From assembly GCA_004561445.1 (NCBI GenBank), contig SFVX01000001.1, positions 434,001 to 498,000 on the forward strand: a stretch of 64,000 bases of DNA, in the 5' to 3' direction. The notes under the pieces were generated by a model, which was not told the origin of the DNA, made no database searches, and saw only the letters and a list, made by a program, of their open reading frames with translations. Below, piece after piece: positions 16,561-26,358 of the stretch. The stretch comes from a bacterium. GTDB taxonomy: Bacteria > Patescibacteriota > Saccharimonadia > Saccharimonadales > Saccharimonadaceae. The position numbers were made by a program, and so were the translations under genes. The first letter of the stretch is position 1, and each line of letters begins with the position of its first letter.

Positions 16561-17270
16561 TGTTTAAAGAGATACATGGCAATACTGGCGGCAATACTGA
16601 GGTTGAGGCTATCAACTTGGCTGCTTTGGCGAAGAATGACGGGCTGACAAGTGTTCGCAAAGCTGTCAGGTAGACCAGTGGCTTCGTTGCCGAAAACGAG
16701 CGAGTAGGGTGCTTTTGTGTCTATGAAATTCTCGGCAGGTTGACTTTTGGTGTCAAGCATAAATGCAAAGCACGGGCGAGGGTATTTTTTAGTGTAGATC
16801 TCGAAATTTGGGAAGTATTCGATATTAAGATGAAAGATGGCGCCCATGGTGGCGCGAACGACTTTGGGATTGAAATGATCAACGGCAGGTTCGATGATGG
16901 CGAGATTATTGAAATTCATGGCAGCGGCGGTGCGGATGATAGTGCCTAGATTGCCCGCATCGGAAGGATTGGCAAGTACGAGATGATTTTTGGTGGCGTC
17001 AAGAGTGGTAGTGAATTTGGTAAATTCGGTGATCAAAAGACAGCTATCTTTGGCGCTAAGGATATTGAATGGTTTTGGCGATTCGATAATTTCGATATGC
17101 TTCTCGGCTAGCTCTTTGAGAATGCGATTGAGATCTTGGCCATGATTAGTATTGGGGCGCAAAAAGACGCGCTTGATAGTGTCGGGGCGCGTCTTCAAGA
17201 GCTCGAGACAGAGTGTGGCGCCAAAGGCATAAGAAACGGGAGAGGAATGCTTATAACGAGAAAGCTTCAT
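16557..17270 (-). CDS. SpoU/TrmH-family RNA 2'-O-methyltransferase
   Basis: AdoMet-dependent ribose methyltransferase with a SPOUT knot; the tRNA or rRNA target cannot be told. The 237-residue protein has an N-terminal substrate-binding domain, then the three SpoU motifs: NPSDAGNLGTIIRTAAAMNF, YSLVFGNEATGLPDSF and SLNLSIAASIAMYLF. A TATAAT box lies 8 nt before the start on the minus strand. Confidence 0.92.
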   Translation of the reverse strand: MKLSRYKHSSPVSYAFGATLCLELLKTRPDTIKRVFLRPNTNHGQDLNRILKELAEKHIEIIESPKPFNILSAKDSCLLITEFTKFTTTLDATKNHLVLANPSDAGNLGTIIRTAAAMNFNNLAIIEPAVDHFNPKVVRATMGAIFHLNIEYFPNFEIYTKKYPRPCFAFMLDTKSQPAENFIDTKAPYSLVFGNEATGLPDSFANTCQPVILRQSSQVDSLNLSIAASIAMYLFKQ

Positions 17271-17319
17271 ATCTGTTTATTATAGCACACTTTGGCGTAA
17301 AAGTCAAGAAAATGGAGGG

Positions 17320-18324
17320 TTAGTTGGTGGATTCTTTGCTTGTATCGTCGTCTTTGGCGGAAGTAGCGGCTTCGGCGTCGGTCCAGATGCCGGTAATGCT
17401 GTAATTGTCATCGTTTGAGATGCGAACTACGAGATTGCGGCTAATAGCGATGGAATTATTTGCGCCACAGTTGCCATTGTAGAATTTAAGACCGGCGAAA
17501 TTACGGCAGAGTGTTGCCCAGTTGGCGACTTTTTGTTCGGCGAGAGTTTTTTCAACACTTTTGGCGTCGAAATAGAGGTCGAAATCAGTGTTGCAGATGT
17601 AGTTGTCGGCGTTGGTGAGGCGCTTACTGTTGGTGGAGCAAGAAAGATGCGAGAGGTAGGCTTTGCTGGCTTTGTAACTAGCGTCGCCGCCCCAGGACGA
17701 GAGCTTGGATTTGAAAGCTTTAGTGATGCTAGTGTAAGTATTTTGGAGCTGAATGGAGTCGAAGTAAACAGTGGCGGTGTTTTTGCTGAGCTTATCGGAT
17801 TTTTTGACGAGATAATCGTTTGTAATGATAAAAGAGTCATTACTATCGAGATTAATTTCGGTGCCGTTGATAGTATAAGAGCCGTGCTTGAGGCTGAGGT
17901 CGAAGTTGGCGATGTCGGTGGCTGGGTTTTGGTAGTAGCTATATTCGTACTCAGTGGCTGAAGTGAATTTGATGGTTTGCTCAAAGCTGCCGTCGACAGT
18001 AAAAACGCGACCAGTGAGCGCTTTTGTGTAATTTGCGGCGTCAACTTTTGAGAGCGGAGTACTTAGCGCAATGACGCTATTATCATCAACGGGTATTTCG
18101 GATTTATTTGCGACAAGTTTATCGTAGGCGATAAAACCACCTAGGGCAATGGTCGTGATGCCAAAAACGATGGCGAGGATGGTTGGGAGGGGGCTAGACT
18201 TGGCGGCAGGAACTGGCGGTGTCGGCTGAGCTGGCTGCGAATATTCATAGTAGGTGCTTGGCTGGAGGCCGTTAGTGCCTGGTTGATATGGGGTTTGATT
18301 TTGGTTAAAATTATTTGGTTGCAT
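17320..18324 (-). CDS. Membrane-anchored protein of unknown function
   Basis: Unrecognised 334-residue protein. An Asn/Pro/Gln/Tyr-rich N-terminus of about 45 residues precedes a membrane helix (LPTILAIVFGITTIALGGFIA) and a long beta-rich, Ser/Thr/Asn/Lys-rich extracytoplasmic region with five cysteines, then an acidic tail. It lies 15 nt after the 18340-19173 gene, which has the same architecture, so the pair form an operon. Confidence 0.75.
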   Translation of the reverse strand: MQPNNFNQNQTPYQPGTNGLQPSTYYEYSQPAQPTPPVPAAKSSPLPTILAIVFGITTIALGGFIAYDKLVANKSEIPVDDNSVIALSTPLSKVDAANYTKALTGRVFTVDGSFEQTIKFTSATEYEYSYYQNPATDIANFDLSLKHGSYTINGTEINLDSNDSFIITNDYLVKKSDKLSKNTATVYFDSIQLQNTYTSITKAFKSKLSSWGGDASYKASKAYLSHLSCSTNSKRLTNADNYICNTDFDLYFDAKSVEKTLAEQKVANWATLCRNFAGLKFYNGNCGANNSIAISRNLVVRISNDDNYSITGIWTDAEAATSAKDDDTSKESTN

Positions 18325-18339
18325 AATCTGGTCCTTTTG

Positions 18340-19173
18340 TTAGAAAGAATTTGGGGTCGATAGTGGCGAATAGTAAGTATCGCCATCGACGTTGAAGCTT
18401 AGAGTGAAGTAGGTTTTATTGCTTTGATTAAACCAAGTGTAGCTAGTGTAACTATTAGAACGGCCAGTGAGAGTGCCTTTGCCGATGAGTTTTTCGACGT
18501 CTTTTCTGGTCCAATTTGAATCGCCTTTATAAGTGTAGGCGTGAGCGCGAATTTCTTGATATTGTTCATTGGTAAACTTGGAATCTTTAAGCTTGGTTTT
18601 GTCTTTAAAATCGAGAGAGAAATCCGGGTAAGAGCCGACGCGAACATTGAGAGTGACGTTGTCTGAGAGAACGTATTTGGCACTACTACTTTCTTCGGGT
18701 TTGATGCCGAGATAGTTGGTGATTTGATCAAGAGTGGAGTCGAGTTTGATATTTGCGAGACAGTCATTAACTTCACATTGGAGGGAATTTGGGAAATCGT
18801 CAGTCTTGGTGGCAGCATCTGGAGTGCTCTCGGCTGGTTTATTGGAGATATTTGCACAAATAATAATGGCGACGGCGCAGATGATGAGATTAAGCGCGGT
18901 AATGCCGATGCCGATTAGAAGGCCTTTATTTTTAATTTTAGTCTTGGTTGGCTTTTCCTCGGTGGCGATAGGTGGAGCGATAGGTTCGGTTGGCTCTGAC
19001 GAAGTAGTGCCAGATAGGAGCGGATCGCTGTCTGAGCTAAAATTGTTTGGGTTTAAAGCGTCGCCGATGGCGCCACTTTGGTCGTCGGCATACGGTGCTT
19101 CCTGAAGAGGATTCTCCTCTGGTGGAACTAGATTTAAATCGTTATTGTTTGTGTTGTTTTGAGACTCGTCCAT
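18340..19173 (-). CDS. Membrane-anchored protein of unknown function
   Basis: Unrecognised 277-residue protein. It has an acidic, Asn/Pro-rich N-terminus of about 80 residues, one membrane helix (GLLIGIGITALNLIICAVAI), and an extracytoplasmic domain with a Cys pair (CEVNDC) and Tyr/Thr-rich strands. It is first of a two-gene minus-strand operon. A TAAAAT box lies 9 nt before the start. The repeated SmpA/BamE-like pattern 'DQITNYLGIKPEE ... KDVEKLIGKGT' is suggestive but not enough for a family call. Confidence 0.75.
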   Translation of the reverse strand: MDESQNNTNNNDLNLVPPEENPLQEAPYADDQSGAIGDALNPNNFSSDSDPLLSGTTSSEPTEPIAPPIATEEKPTKTKIKNKGLLIGIGITALNLIICAVAIIICANISNKPAESTPDAATKTDDFPNSLQCEVNDCLANIKLDSTLDQITNYLGIKPEESSSAKYVLSDNVTLNVRVGSYPDFSLDFKDKTKLKDSKFTNEQYQEIRAHAYTYKGDSNWTRKDVEKLIGKGTLTGRSNSYTSYTWFNQSNKTYFTLSFNVDGDTYYSPLSTPNSF

Positions 19174-19223
19174 GATACTCTAATTTTAGCATAAACGGTA
19201 TAAAAAATAAGCCCGAAGGCTTG

Positions 19224-19298
19224 TGGTGCGGGTAGAGGTAGTCGAAACCTCGTCTCATCCTTGGGAAGGATACATAATAGCCGTTATACGATACCCGC
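19224..19298 (-). tRNA. tRNA-Gly(CCC)
   Basis: Acceptor GCGGGTA with TACCCGC, anticodon loop TTCCCAA (CCC, reading GGG), T-arm with TTCGACT, and encoded CCA. A GCC-TTCG-GGC terminator with a T run follows on the minus strand (19199-19222). Confidence 0.95.
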
Positions 19299-19354
19299 AA
19301 TAGTTATATGATAGCATAAAAAAACTCCCGAAGTGGGAGAGTTTTTAACAAATT

Positions 19355-19431
19355 TGGCGGGCCCGACCGGAGTCGAACCGGCGATCTCCTCCGTGACAGG
19401 GAGGCGTACTAGACCACTATACCACGAGCCC
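19355..19431 (-). tRNA. tRNA-Asp(GTC)
   Basis: Acceptor GGGCTCG with CGGGCCC, anticodon loop CTGTCAC (GTC), T-loop TTCGACT and encoded CCA. A CTCCC/GGGAG hairpin with a T7 tail follows on the minus strand (19319-19345). Confidence 0.95.
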
Positions 19432-19570
19432 TTGTACTTTGTAGTATACAGGATTCTGCGCGTGAATGCAAGTAGATATCTGAGATTTTTGACAGATAGA
19501 GGCGGATTTTTTAAGATAGAGATAGCACCTTAAAATTTTTCCAGAGATGTGTTTTTTGGGGGGTGAAAAT

Positions 19571-20458
19571 ATGAAGAAATGGTTACTTGGCATGACTTTG
19601 TTTGTCGGGCTTTTGCTTGGCGTGCTGTATTTTGGTTATGCAGAGATGATGGCTGGCAAGGATTTTATTTCAGTAGAAGGCATGACGCCGCTAGAGCTGG
19701 AGCTAATTTATCAGGGTTTAAAGCCCGATGGAGTTGGCTCAGTGCAAAGTATGGCGATTTTGCCAGATGTTTTTGCAATTGCGGCGCGCCCACGTGGAAC
19801 GGCAAGGCAAGGAGGAGAGACGAATAATCAGCTAATTTTGATTGATAGAGAGACTCTGATGCCGACTAATGACACTCAAGAAAGTTACGAGCTCGGACAT
19901 GCGAATGGCATGACTTACGACAAAAAGCGTAATCGTTTGGTTGTAGTAGGCATACGCGATGAAGATGGAATCAAAAAAATGGTAGCGCGAATTGACGCTA
20001 GGACTTTTCGCGAAGAGCCGCAATTGATGCTGGACGATTTTGGTGCCAGTGGAATTGCGAGCTTGCCAGACGGTGGGTATGTGATTCGCTCGGCAGGAAA
20101 AATGAGCTTTCTTGATGAGGATTTTGTGCCAACGGGGGAGACTTTGAACTTTTGTTCGGGACTAACAGTGCAAGATATCGCATATACAAACGGAGCGGTT
20201 TTCTTGGCAGATTGGACGCGCCGAGATTGGAGTTTAAGGATTCGCAAGATGGGACTTAAGAATAATCAGAATGTAATCTATCGACTGCGTCGCGACGGCG
20301 GAGAAGTTGAGGCGTTTTTAATCGATGAGCCGAGGCTGGAACTTGAGAGCCTGGATTTTGCTGGTGGCGAATGTTATGTTTTGATGAATGGAATTGGCGC
20401 CGAGCAGGATTGGTTTTTTATTTACCGAGTAAAAAATAGTGAAACGTTGATAAAATAG
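19571..20458 (+). CDS. Secreted or membrane-anchored beta-propeller-like protein
   Basis: 295 residues. The start ATG 19571 is taken for its GGGGTGA site 5 nt upstream. An N-terminal signal or anchor (WLLGMTLFVGLLLGVLYFGY) is followed by repeated beta-strand units with short acidic turns (LILIDRETL, NRLVVVGIRDEDG, SGIASLPDGGYVI, AVFLADWTRRDW), typical of a propeller. No catalytic motif is visible and no family can be named. It stands alone between tRNA-Asp and tRNA-Thr. Confidence 0.75.
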   Translation: MKKWLLGMTLFVGLLLGVLYFGYAEMMAGKDFISVEGMTPLELELIYQGLKPDGVGSVQSMAILPDVFAIAARPRGTARQGGETNNQLILIDRETLMPTNDTQESYELGHANGMTYDKKRNRLVVVGIRDEDGIKKMVARIDARTFREEPQLMLDDFGASGIASLPDGGYVIRSAGKMSFLDEDFVPTGETLNFCSGLTVQDIAYTNGAVFLADWTRRDWSLRIRKMGLKNNQNVIYRLRRDGGEVEAFLIDEPRLELESLDFAGGECYVLMNGIGAEQDWFFIYRVKNSETLIK

Positions 20459-20468
20459 GCATGTATGG

Positions 20469-20505
20469 AAAAAGAAAAACTGGGGCAAAACTTGCGCCAG
20501 TTTTT
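20469..20505 (+). terminator. Terminator
   Basis: AACTGG and CCAGTT with an inner GCAA/TTGC helix, followed by TTTTTTG. Confidence 0.8.
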
Positions 20506-20545
20506 TGTTTTATGCGGAATTTTATGGTAAGATGATAGTTAAGGT

Positions 20546-20621
20546 GCCGCTGTAGCTCAGTTGGTAGAGCAGCTCATTCGTAACGAGCAGGTCACAGGTT
20601 CGACCCCTGCCAGCGGCTCCA
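20546..20621 (+). tRNA. tRNA-Thr(CGT)
   Basis: Acceptor GCCGCTG with CAGCGGC, anticodon loop TTCGTAA (CGT, reading ACG), T-loop TTCGACC and encoded CCA. Confidence 0.95.
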
Positions 20622-20726
20622 TTTTAGTCTAATAGAAGACCGTCATAGTCGTAGTATTCGTTCCAAGTTGCAGTCAGTTTTGGCTGTTTTTTGTTCGTAA
20701 TGCCTTTCTTGAATATTTTCTTCTTA

Positions 20727-21380
20727 TTAATTAATCTCTTCTTTTATAATCCATTTAATATCTTCGACAGACTTGTCGATATTGAAGTGGCCGTTGCCAA
20801 CGGGATAGTAGACGGAGTAGAAAGTGTAGTTTGTGCCATTAATGTTTTTAATGAAGGGCTGTTTGCGGACGGTTGAGACAGAAATTTTTTGACCAAGGAC
20901 GATAGAACTGACTTGATTGCCGAAGAGAATGGTAACTTTTGGTTTGATGATGTCGATTTCTTGCTCGAGAAGATGAAGGTATTCGGCGAGGACGGAGTCG
21001 GGAAGTTCGCGCGCATCGAGCTGCGTGCACTTGCCGAGATTTGTGATGAAATATTTGTGTTTTTTGACGTCGTCATAGACTCTATTGGCAAATTCTGGCG
21101 TCCAATCACTGCCTTTGATGCGGCGGATGGTTTGAAAAATATTTTCGTCAACAAGGTTTAAGTCATGGAAGAGCGACCAGATATTTTTAGTGCCAATCCA
21201 TGGAGATTTGCGTCCCGGCCAGGATTTAAGAGAGGCGATATTGCGGCCAGTGGGATTCATGAAGACAAAACAAAGGTCGGGATGATTCTCGCAGCCGCCG
21301 TTATAGATAGAGTTTAGCTCGGGTGCGCCGTATTTGAGTTGGAGCTGATCATAAATGGGATTTAGGTCGGAAATTTTCAT
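20727..21380 (-). CDS. Uracil-DNA glycosylase superfamily protein
   Basis: Probable base-excision repair enzyme. The 217-residue protein has a UDG-like first motif (CFVFMNPTGRN, where family 4 has GxNPG), a TNLGKCTQ segment, a central ITILFG-like strand (KVTILFGNQVSSIVLG), and a C-terminal YYPVGNGHFN where the family usually carries HPS or HxN. The four-cysteine iron-sulfur set of family 4 is not complete, so substrate and family number are uncertain. Confidence 0.75.
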   Translation of the reverse strand: MKISDLNPIYDQLQLKYGAPELNSIYNGGCENHPDLCFVFMNPTGRNIASLKSWPGRKSPWIGTKNIWSLFHDLNLVDENIFQTIRRIKGSDWTPEFANRVYDDVKKHKYFITNLGKCTQLDARELPDSVLAEYLHLLEQEIDIIKPKVTILFGNQVSSIVLGQKISVSTVRKQPFIKNINGTNYTFYSVYYPVGNGHFNIDKSVEDIKWIIKEEIN

Positions 21381-21468
21381 GCTTATGCTTGTTTTCTTCT
21401 TACGGTATTATATCATAAGGGGTAAAGTGGCGGCAGTTTTGCAATTATGATAAAATAAGAAAAAGCTC

Positions 21469-21831
21469 ATGAAAGAATTAGTAGCTGATTTTAAGACGAT
21501 TTTTAAGAAAGATAAAGGTCTGCTGGTTTGGATGGCGGCTAATTTTGGACTCGCCGTTTGGCTGTTTTTGATGCCGATAGTTAATCTGAATCCGAGTAGC
21601 AAGCAGGTTTTTGTGCGATATTCGGACTTGTCTAGCTATAGCAATAGTGACTGGTGGTATCTAACATCGTTCTCGGTGATTGCGGTAGCGATAGGCGTTG
21701 GGCATACGCTGCTTGCGGCTCGTTTGTATTCGAAGCGCGGAAGGGATATTTCGCGATTGTTTCTTGGCATAAGCGTCGTGATTTTGGTGGTCGCGATTTG
21801 CTTCCTTAGGAATATTATTGGAGAAGGATGA
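21469..21831 (+). CDS. Small membrane protein, partner of GT2 gene
   Basis: Unrecognised 120-residue protein with three predicted membrane helices (about 23-41, 62-82 and 95-114). It ends with TGA overlapping the ATG of the glycosyltransferase, so they are coupled. It probably acts in the same membrane complex. Confidence 0.75.
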   Translation: MKELVADFKTIFKKDKGLLVWMAANFGLAVWLFLMPIVNLNPSSKQVFVRYSDLSSYSNSDWWYLTSFSVIAVAIGVGHTLLAARLYSKRGRDISRLFLGISVVILVVAICFLRNIIGEG

Positions 21832-23453
21832 TGTCTAAAGTTGTTGAAATTCCGGTGGGTAAGCGTTCGGCGCGCTATCGTTTTTTTGAGATTTTGCCAT
21901 TTGCGCTGAGCATAGGCGTGGTTTTGGGTCTTGTGATAGCGTCGTGGGTTTCGCCGGTTTTTGGTGCGATTTATTTGCTTTTCATTGTGATTATGAGTCT
22001 CGTGAAGGCAATTGGAATTATGTATCGCACAGTTCAGGGATACAATACGCTCGAGCGTGGACATCGCGTAAATTGGCGAAAGCGTCTAGAGGATTTAGAA
22101 AACGCAAAAGAAAGTTATGAACGCCTGGCGGGGACGCGCAGTGACGCCTATGAATATAAACAGCATCTGCAGAATTTGTGCATGGTAGCAGCGGCCGAAG
22201 ATGGATATTTCCCGAAGCCGAGCGAGATTTATCATGCGGTAATTGTGACGATGTATAACGAGTCGATTGATGTTTTACGCCCGACTTTTCAGAGCGTGCT
22301 TGATACGACTTTTGATAAAGATCACATGATTGTAGTGCTCGCATACGAAGAACGTGGTGGCGAAGCCGGCGAGAAGGTAGCATTCCAACTCGAGAAAGAG
22401 TTTGGTGATAAGTTTAAGTGCTTTATTTTGTCGAAACATCCAGACGGGATTCGTGGCGAGGTGATAGGAAAAGGCGGAAATATTACCTGGGCAGGTAAGA
22501 ATTTGCAGCAAAAAGTCAAAGAAATGGGGCTGAAATATAGCGATGTAATTGTGACGACGCTGGATAGTGATAACAGACCACATCGCTGTTATTTTGATCA
22601 GGTGGCATATGAATATATTGTGCATGAAGACAGGAAGCGCCTAAGCTATCAGCCAGTGTCGGTGTTTACAAATAATATTTGGGATGCACCAGCGGTGACG
22701 CGCGTAGTAGCAACGACAAATACCTTTTGGAATGTGATTTCTTCGATGCGTCCACATACTTTGCGTAATTTTGCATCACATTCGCAGCCGCTTGATGCGC
22801 TCGTGGAGATGAATTTCTGGAGTGTGCGTACAATTGTGGAAGATGGGCATCAGTATTGGCGTAGTTATTTCTATTTTGATGGCGATTACGAAGTGATTCC
22901 GATTCGGGCTGCAATGTATCAGGATGCGGTGCTTGATGACACTTTGGTAAAAACTTTGAAAGCACAGTGGGTACAGCTTCGTCGTTGGGACTATGGCGCA
23001 AGTGACGTAGCGTATGTGGGTGATTATATGTGTTCAAAAAAGCGTACAGTGCCAAGGTGGGATTTATTCCAGAAGTTTGTGCGCTTGCTTGATGGGCATG
23101 TGACTTTAGCATCGGTGTCGCCGATTGTGGCGTTTGGTGGTTGGGTGCCACTCTTGTTTAGGTTTGAGTCGCGCGATTTGTTGTCGCATTATTTGCCACA
23201 GATGGTAAGTATTATTCAGACGATTGCGGCGCTGGGGATTTTTGTGTCGATTATTTTATCGATGCGTATGTTGCCGCCGCGTCCAGCAAGATATAAAAAA
23301 TCGAAAACGATAATTATGGTTTTGCAATGGGTTTTGTCGCCGTTTATTGCTATTATTTATTCGTCCTGCGCCGCCTTTTATTCGCAAGGGAGGCTGGCAA
23401 CTGGACGTTATATGGAAAAATTTGACGTTACTGTAAAAGCTGTGAAAAAATAG
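21828..23453 (+). CDS. Membrane glycosyltransferase, family 2
   Basis: Processive-type GT2 enzyme that probably builds a cell-surface polysaccharide. The 541-residue protein has two N-terminal membrane helices, a cytoplasmic GT-A domain beginning AVIVTMYNES, a DxD-type TTLDSDNRPH, an EDGHQYW segment in place of the usual ED acceptor-site motif, and QLRRW (the QxxRW motif), then several C-terminal helices. The preceding gene overlaps it. The acceptor sugar cannot be told. Confidence 0.88.
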   Translation: MMSKVVEIPVGKRSARYRFFEILPFALSIGVVLGLVIASWVSPVFGAIYLLFIVIMSLVKAIGIMYRTVQGYNTLERGHRVNWRKRLEDLENAKESYERLAGTRSDAYEYKQHLQNLCMVAAAEDGYFPKPSEIYHAVIVTMYNESIDVLRPTFQSVLDTTFDKDHMIVVLAYEERGGEAGEKVAFQLEKEFGDKFKCFILSKHPDGIRGEVIGKGGNITWAGKNLQQKVKEMGLKYSDVIVTTLDSDNRPHRCYFDQVAYEYIVHEDRKRLSYQPVSVFTNNIWDAPAVTRVVATTNTFWNVISSMRPHTLRNFASHSQPLDALVEMNFWSVRTIVEDGHQYWRSYFYFDGDYEVIPIRAAMYQDAVLDDTLVKTLKAQWVQLRRWDYGASDVAYVGDYMCSKKRTVPRWDLFQKFVRLLDGHVTLASVSPIVAFGGWVPLLFRFESRDLLSHYLPQMVSIIQTIAALGIFVSIILSMRMLPPRPARYKKSKTIIMVLQWVLSPFIAIIYSSCAAFYSQGRLATGRYMEKFDVTVKAVKK

Positions 23454-23458
23454 GTTTT

Positions 23459-23491
23459 TCTAGTCCGCTCCGTTATGGGGTGGATTTTTGT
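23459..23491 (+). terminator. Terminator of the GT2 operon
   Basis: AGTCCGCTCC pairs with GGGGTGGATT (G-U pairs), followed by TTTTTG. Confidence 0.65.
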
Positions 23492-23608
23492 ATTTTGAAA
23501 AACATTGTGCTTATGTTTGTAGAATTTTTGAGAGTTTTATAAAGTAGCGTCAGCTGCGCAAAGTTTTGTGGGTCAGGAGACGATGCGCAGTGATAAGTGA
23601 GGTAAAAT

Positions 23609-25261
23609 ATGCGAAAGATTTTATGTTTTCTATGTGCGATTTTGGTGGTGTGCAATGCTACTATTACAGCGAGTGCGACTAGTAGGGTAGTTGAGAATCT
23701 TGATGATGATTTTCTGGTGCGAGAACGCATAACTTTGACGGGAGAGAAAATTCCGGCACGGGATTTCGTGTTGCTTATAAACTTGCGTGATATTGAGGAT
23801 ATTGATTTCTTTTCGCAACTTTACGAGTTGGAGAAAGAGATGCATGGGCAAAGATTTGCGGTGGTGCTGATGGGGAATTCGGCGTATGCGCTAAAGAGTT
23901 TTAGTGAATCGATGTCTGCGACTGAGGCAAATTTGTTAGCGATAAAAGATATGATGGCGTTGCTTTTTGATGCGCAGAAGGGTGAATTTAATTCGGAGCA
24001 CCTGGAAAATGCGCTAAGATACGAGATGGAAAGTAATAAAGCAAATTTGAGAGTTAAGCTAAGAGAATATGTTGAGGAGCGCGCGGCGGATCTGGTTAGT
24101 ATTAATGCTTTTGGTTCGTGTTTGAGCGAGTATAGGGAATTATGTGAGTTGGGATATTTTAGCGATTATATAAATTTGCATGAAGGTTTTATGAAGGCGC
24201 GTGAGTTGGCCGGGGACTTACCGATAGTATTTTATGGTAGCATAGAGACGGCTTGGTATACGGGGGAAGTTTTACTAGAATCTGGTGAGGCTAGTGGTCA
24301 GAGGGGCAATATGGAAGGCACGAAAAGGAGACCTGGCTTATATAACGATGCGGATTTTATTTTAGATAATGGCGGTGTAATTGCTTTTAATGAATTTGTA
24401 GAGAATTATGCTGGAGATGATGAACTAAGCGACTTTTTTGAACGCTATAGTATTGAGATTGAGGCGTCGACTGAAAATTCGGCGAGACTAATAAACTTAT
24501 GGAGCGCATCTACGGCGCTAAGAAGAAATTATGCGCGTGCGAGCGATGTGGCTAGTGGTAACTACAAGTATACAAATATGGAACGAGCAGTTTATTTTGC
24601 ATATAAAGAGATTGCCGCTATGGACAACGAGGTCTATTATCTGCGACGCGAGCGTGTGCCGGTGGCGACGACGATGGCGAGGTTATTTGGAGATTTTGAC
24701 GACTGACTATGTGGACGAAGTAAGTCAGTGGACCTCGGTGACAATAATATTGTTGATGCGATTAAGGATAATGTCTTAGTGGCTAAATATAAGTTTGGCG
24801 AATGAATAGATGAGCTGGGTGCTGGTGCGTATATTGACGGCGAAGAGTATACTTTTGATTTCGTGAATGGCAGCGTCGTTTCAGATCAGATGTACGAGTC
24901 GTATTACGATGATGTGGCTCGTCGCTTGGAGGTGCGGTTTGCGGATTCGGATTATAGCGAAATAGATTTTGGATATACGATACGGCTTTTAAATCCAAGG
25001 AATGTCGGAGGGACATTTGGTGTTTTTGATGCGGATGGGAAAATGGCGCAAATGGGATTGAAAGTCAGTAGAAATACACAATATGTAATTAATGACGTGG
25101 CGGAAGAAATGCTGATTCCGACAGTAAGTTATGAAGTTGTCGAGCCGGTTGCGACGGGGTGGAATTATTTTATAGCTATTTTTCTGATTGGCGAAGTAAT
25201 AAGTATGGGAGGTTTGCTTTGGTGTCTAAGATTTGATGCAACTAGACGAGAGAAACGATAA
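23609..25261 (+). CDS. Pilus tip-like surface protein, frame broken by two in-frame TGA codons
   Basis: First gene of the sortase-pilus operon. The frame is continuous from ATG 23609 (after GTGAGG) to TAA 25261, 550 residues, except for TGA at 24704-24706 and 24803-24805. A signal peptide (ILCFLCAILVVCNATITASA) opens it. The C-terminus has a sorting-signal shape: PVATG, a hydrophobic helix (YFIAIFLIGEVISMGGLLW) and RREKR. That motif resembles the QVPTG/VPPTG signals of streptococcal FCT pilus proteins. The strand-rich segment after the second TGA (YIDGEEYTFDFVNGS) and the C-terminal anchor make no sense as an independent gene, because no ribosome site precedes the ATG at 24863. It could be a decaying gene or one translated by UGA decoding. 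Confidence 0.72.
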
Positions 25262-25276
25262 GAATAAGGAGGAAAT

Positions 25277-26356
25277 ATGGGAAATAGAATAGTATATGCA
25301 GCGATGGCGACGGTAATGGCTGGCGCGCCGATGTTTGGTACGGTTTCGGCGGATCAAGTATGGTCTGAGGATAATGTGAGCTCGATAAATATTACGCGCA
25401 CCGTAAGCGGAGTTACGAATAAATTTAGTAATAACTTTGGATATACAATTACGGCAAGCGAAACAAATCCAGCACCAGTTGTAGGGCTTGCAGATAGTTT
25501 TAGCATTGATTTTGCTGAGACGGATGCAATACTAAATAACTCAATTTCAAAAGTTGCGACGATAGATTTAAGCGGTGTGACATTTTCGAAACTGGGCGAT
25601 TACGAATTTGTCATAAAGGAAGTATCGTCGACAGATCCGGTGAATTTTCCGGTAGATAGTAAAAATGAGTATACTTTGCTAGCATCAGTACGTAATGTTT
25701 TGGATGAATATGGAAAACCGACTGGTGGTTTGGAGGCGAAGTTCTTGGCGCAGTTGAGGGATGCAAATGGCGATAAGACCGATGATGTGAAGTTTGAAAA
25801 AGTTGCAGTTAGAGGCAAAATTGAGCTTTCGAATACGCTTCAGGGAAGTATGGCAGATAGCAACGCATACTTTAAATATAAAATAAACCTCATTAATGCG
25901 AAGGCGGGTGATGTCTTTACAGTAACTGGTCAGGATGCTGAAATAAACTACGGCGGCGAGACGATTGTGACTGCGCCGGAAATTGTGGCTGGACAAGATA
26001 ATTATGTCTATCTAAAACATGGCCAGAACGTAACAATTGGCAGTAAAGATGGTCTCAATGAATTGCCGATTGGCCTTACTTATACTATCGAGGAGCTAGA
26101 TGCGACAGACTATGAGACGTTGATTGATGGCAATGTAGATGAAGATAAGGCGACTGAAGTAAAAACCGTGAAAGCGGACTTGAGTGAAGATGCTAGCGAG
26201 GAAGAAGTCGCAGAATATAAGTTAAGCAATGTAACAGCTTATGTTAATAAGAAAGAGGCGAATGTGCTGACGGGCGTAATGTTAGGCATACTGCCGTTTA
26301 TGGTGGCGGGTTCGTTTGGTGCTGCGGCATATATTGCCTCGCGTCGCAAAATGTAA
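25277..26356 (+). CDS. Sortase-dependent pilin, FctA/Spy0128-like
   Basis: Probable pilus backbone. It has a strong AAGGAGGA site, a signal peptide (residues 1-25, ending VSADQ), two immunoglobulin-like Spy0128-type repeats (the first with TFSKLGDYEFVIKEVSS, the second with IGLTYTIEELDATDYE), an acidic linker, then the C-terminal NVLTG, hydrophobic helix and ASRRKM tail. NVLTG resembles the QVPTG class of sorting signals rather than LPXTG. Where such domains usually carry the isopeptide Lys (TKTVxG) the sequence has R (ITRTVSG) and N (LSNTLQG), so the cross-links are uncertain. This is the only gene of the four with no in-frame TGA. Confidence 0.8.
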   Translation: MGNRIVYAAMATVMAGAPMFGTVSADQVWSEDNVSSINITRTVSGVTNKFSNNFGYTITASETNPAPVVGLADSFSIDFAETDAILNNSISKVATIDLSGVTFSKLGDYEFVIKEVSSTDPVNFPVDSKNEYTLLASVRNVLDEYGKPTGGLEAKFLAQLRDANGDKTDDVKFEKVAVRGKIELSNTLQGSMADSNAYFKYKINLINAKAGDVFTVTGQDAEINYGGETIVTAPEIVAGQDNYVYLKHGQNVTIGSKDGLNELPIGLTYTIEELDATDYETLIDGNVDEDKATEVKTVKADLSEDASEEEVAEYKLSNVTAYVNKKEANVLTGVMLGILPFMVAGSFGAAAYIASRRKM

Positions 26357-26358
26357 AA

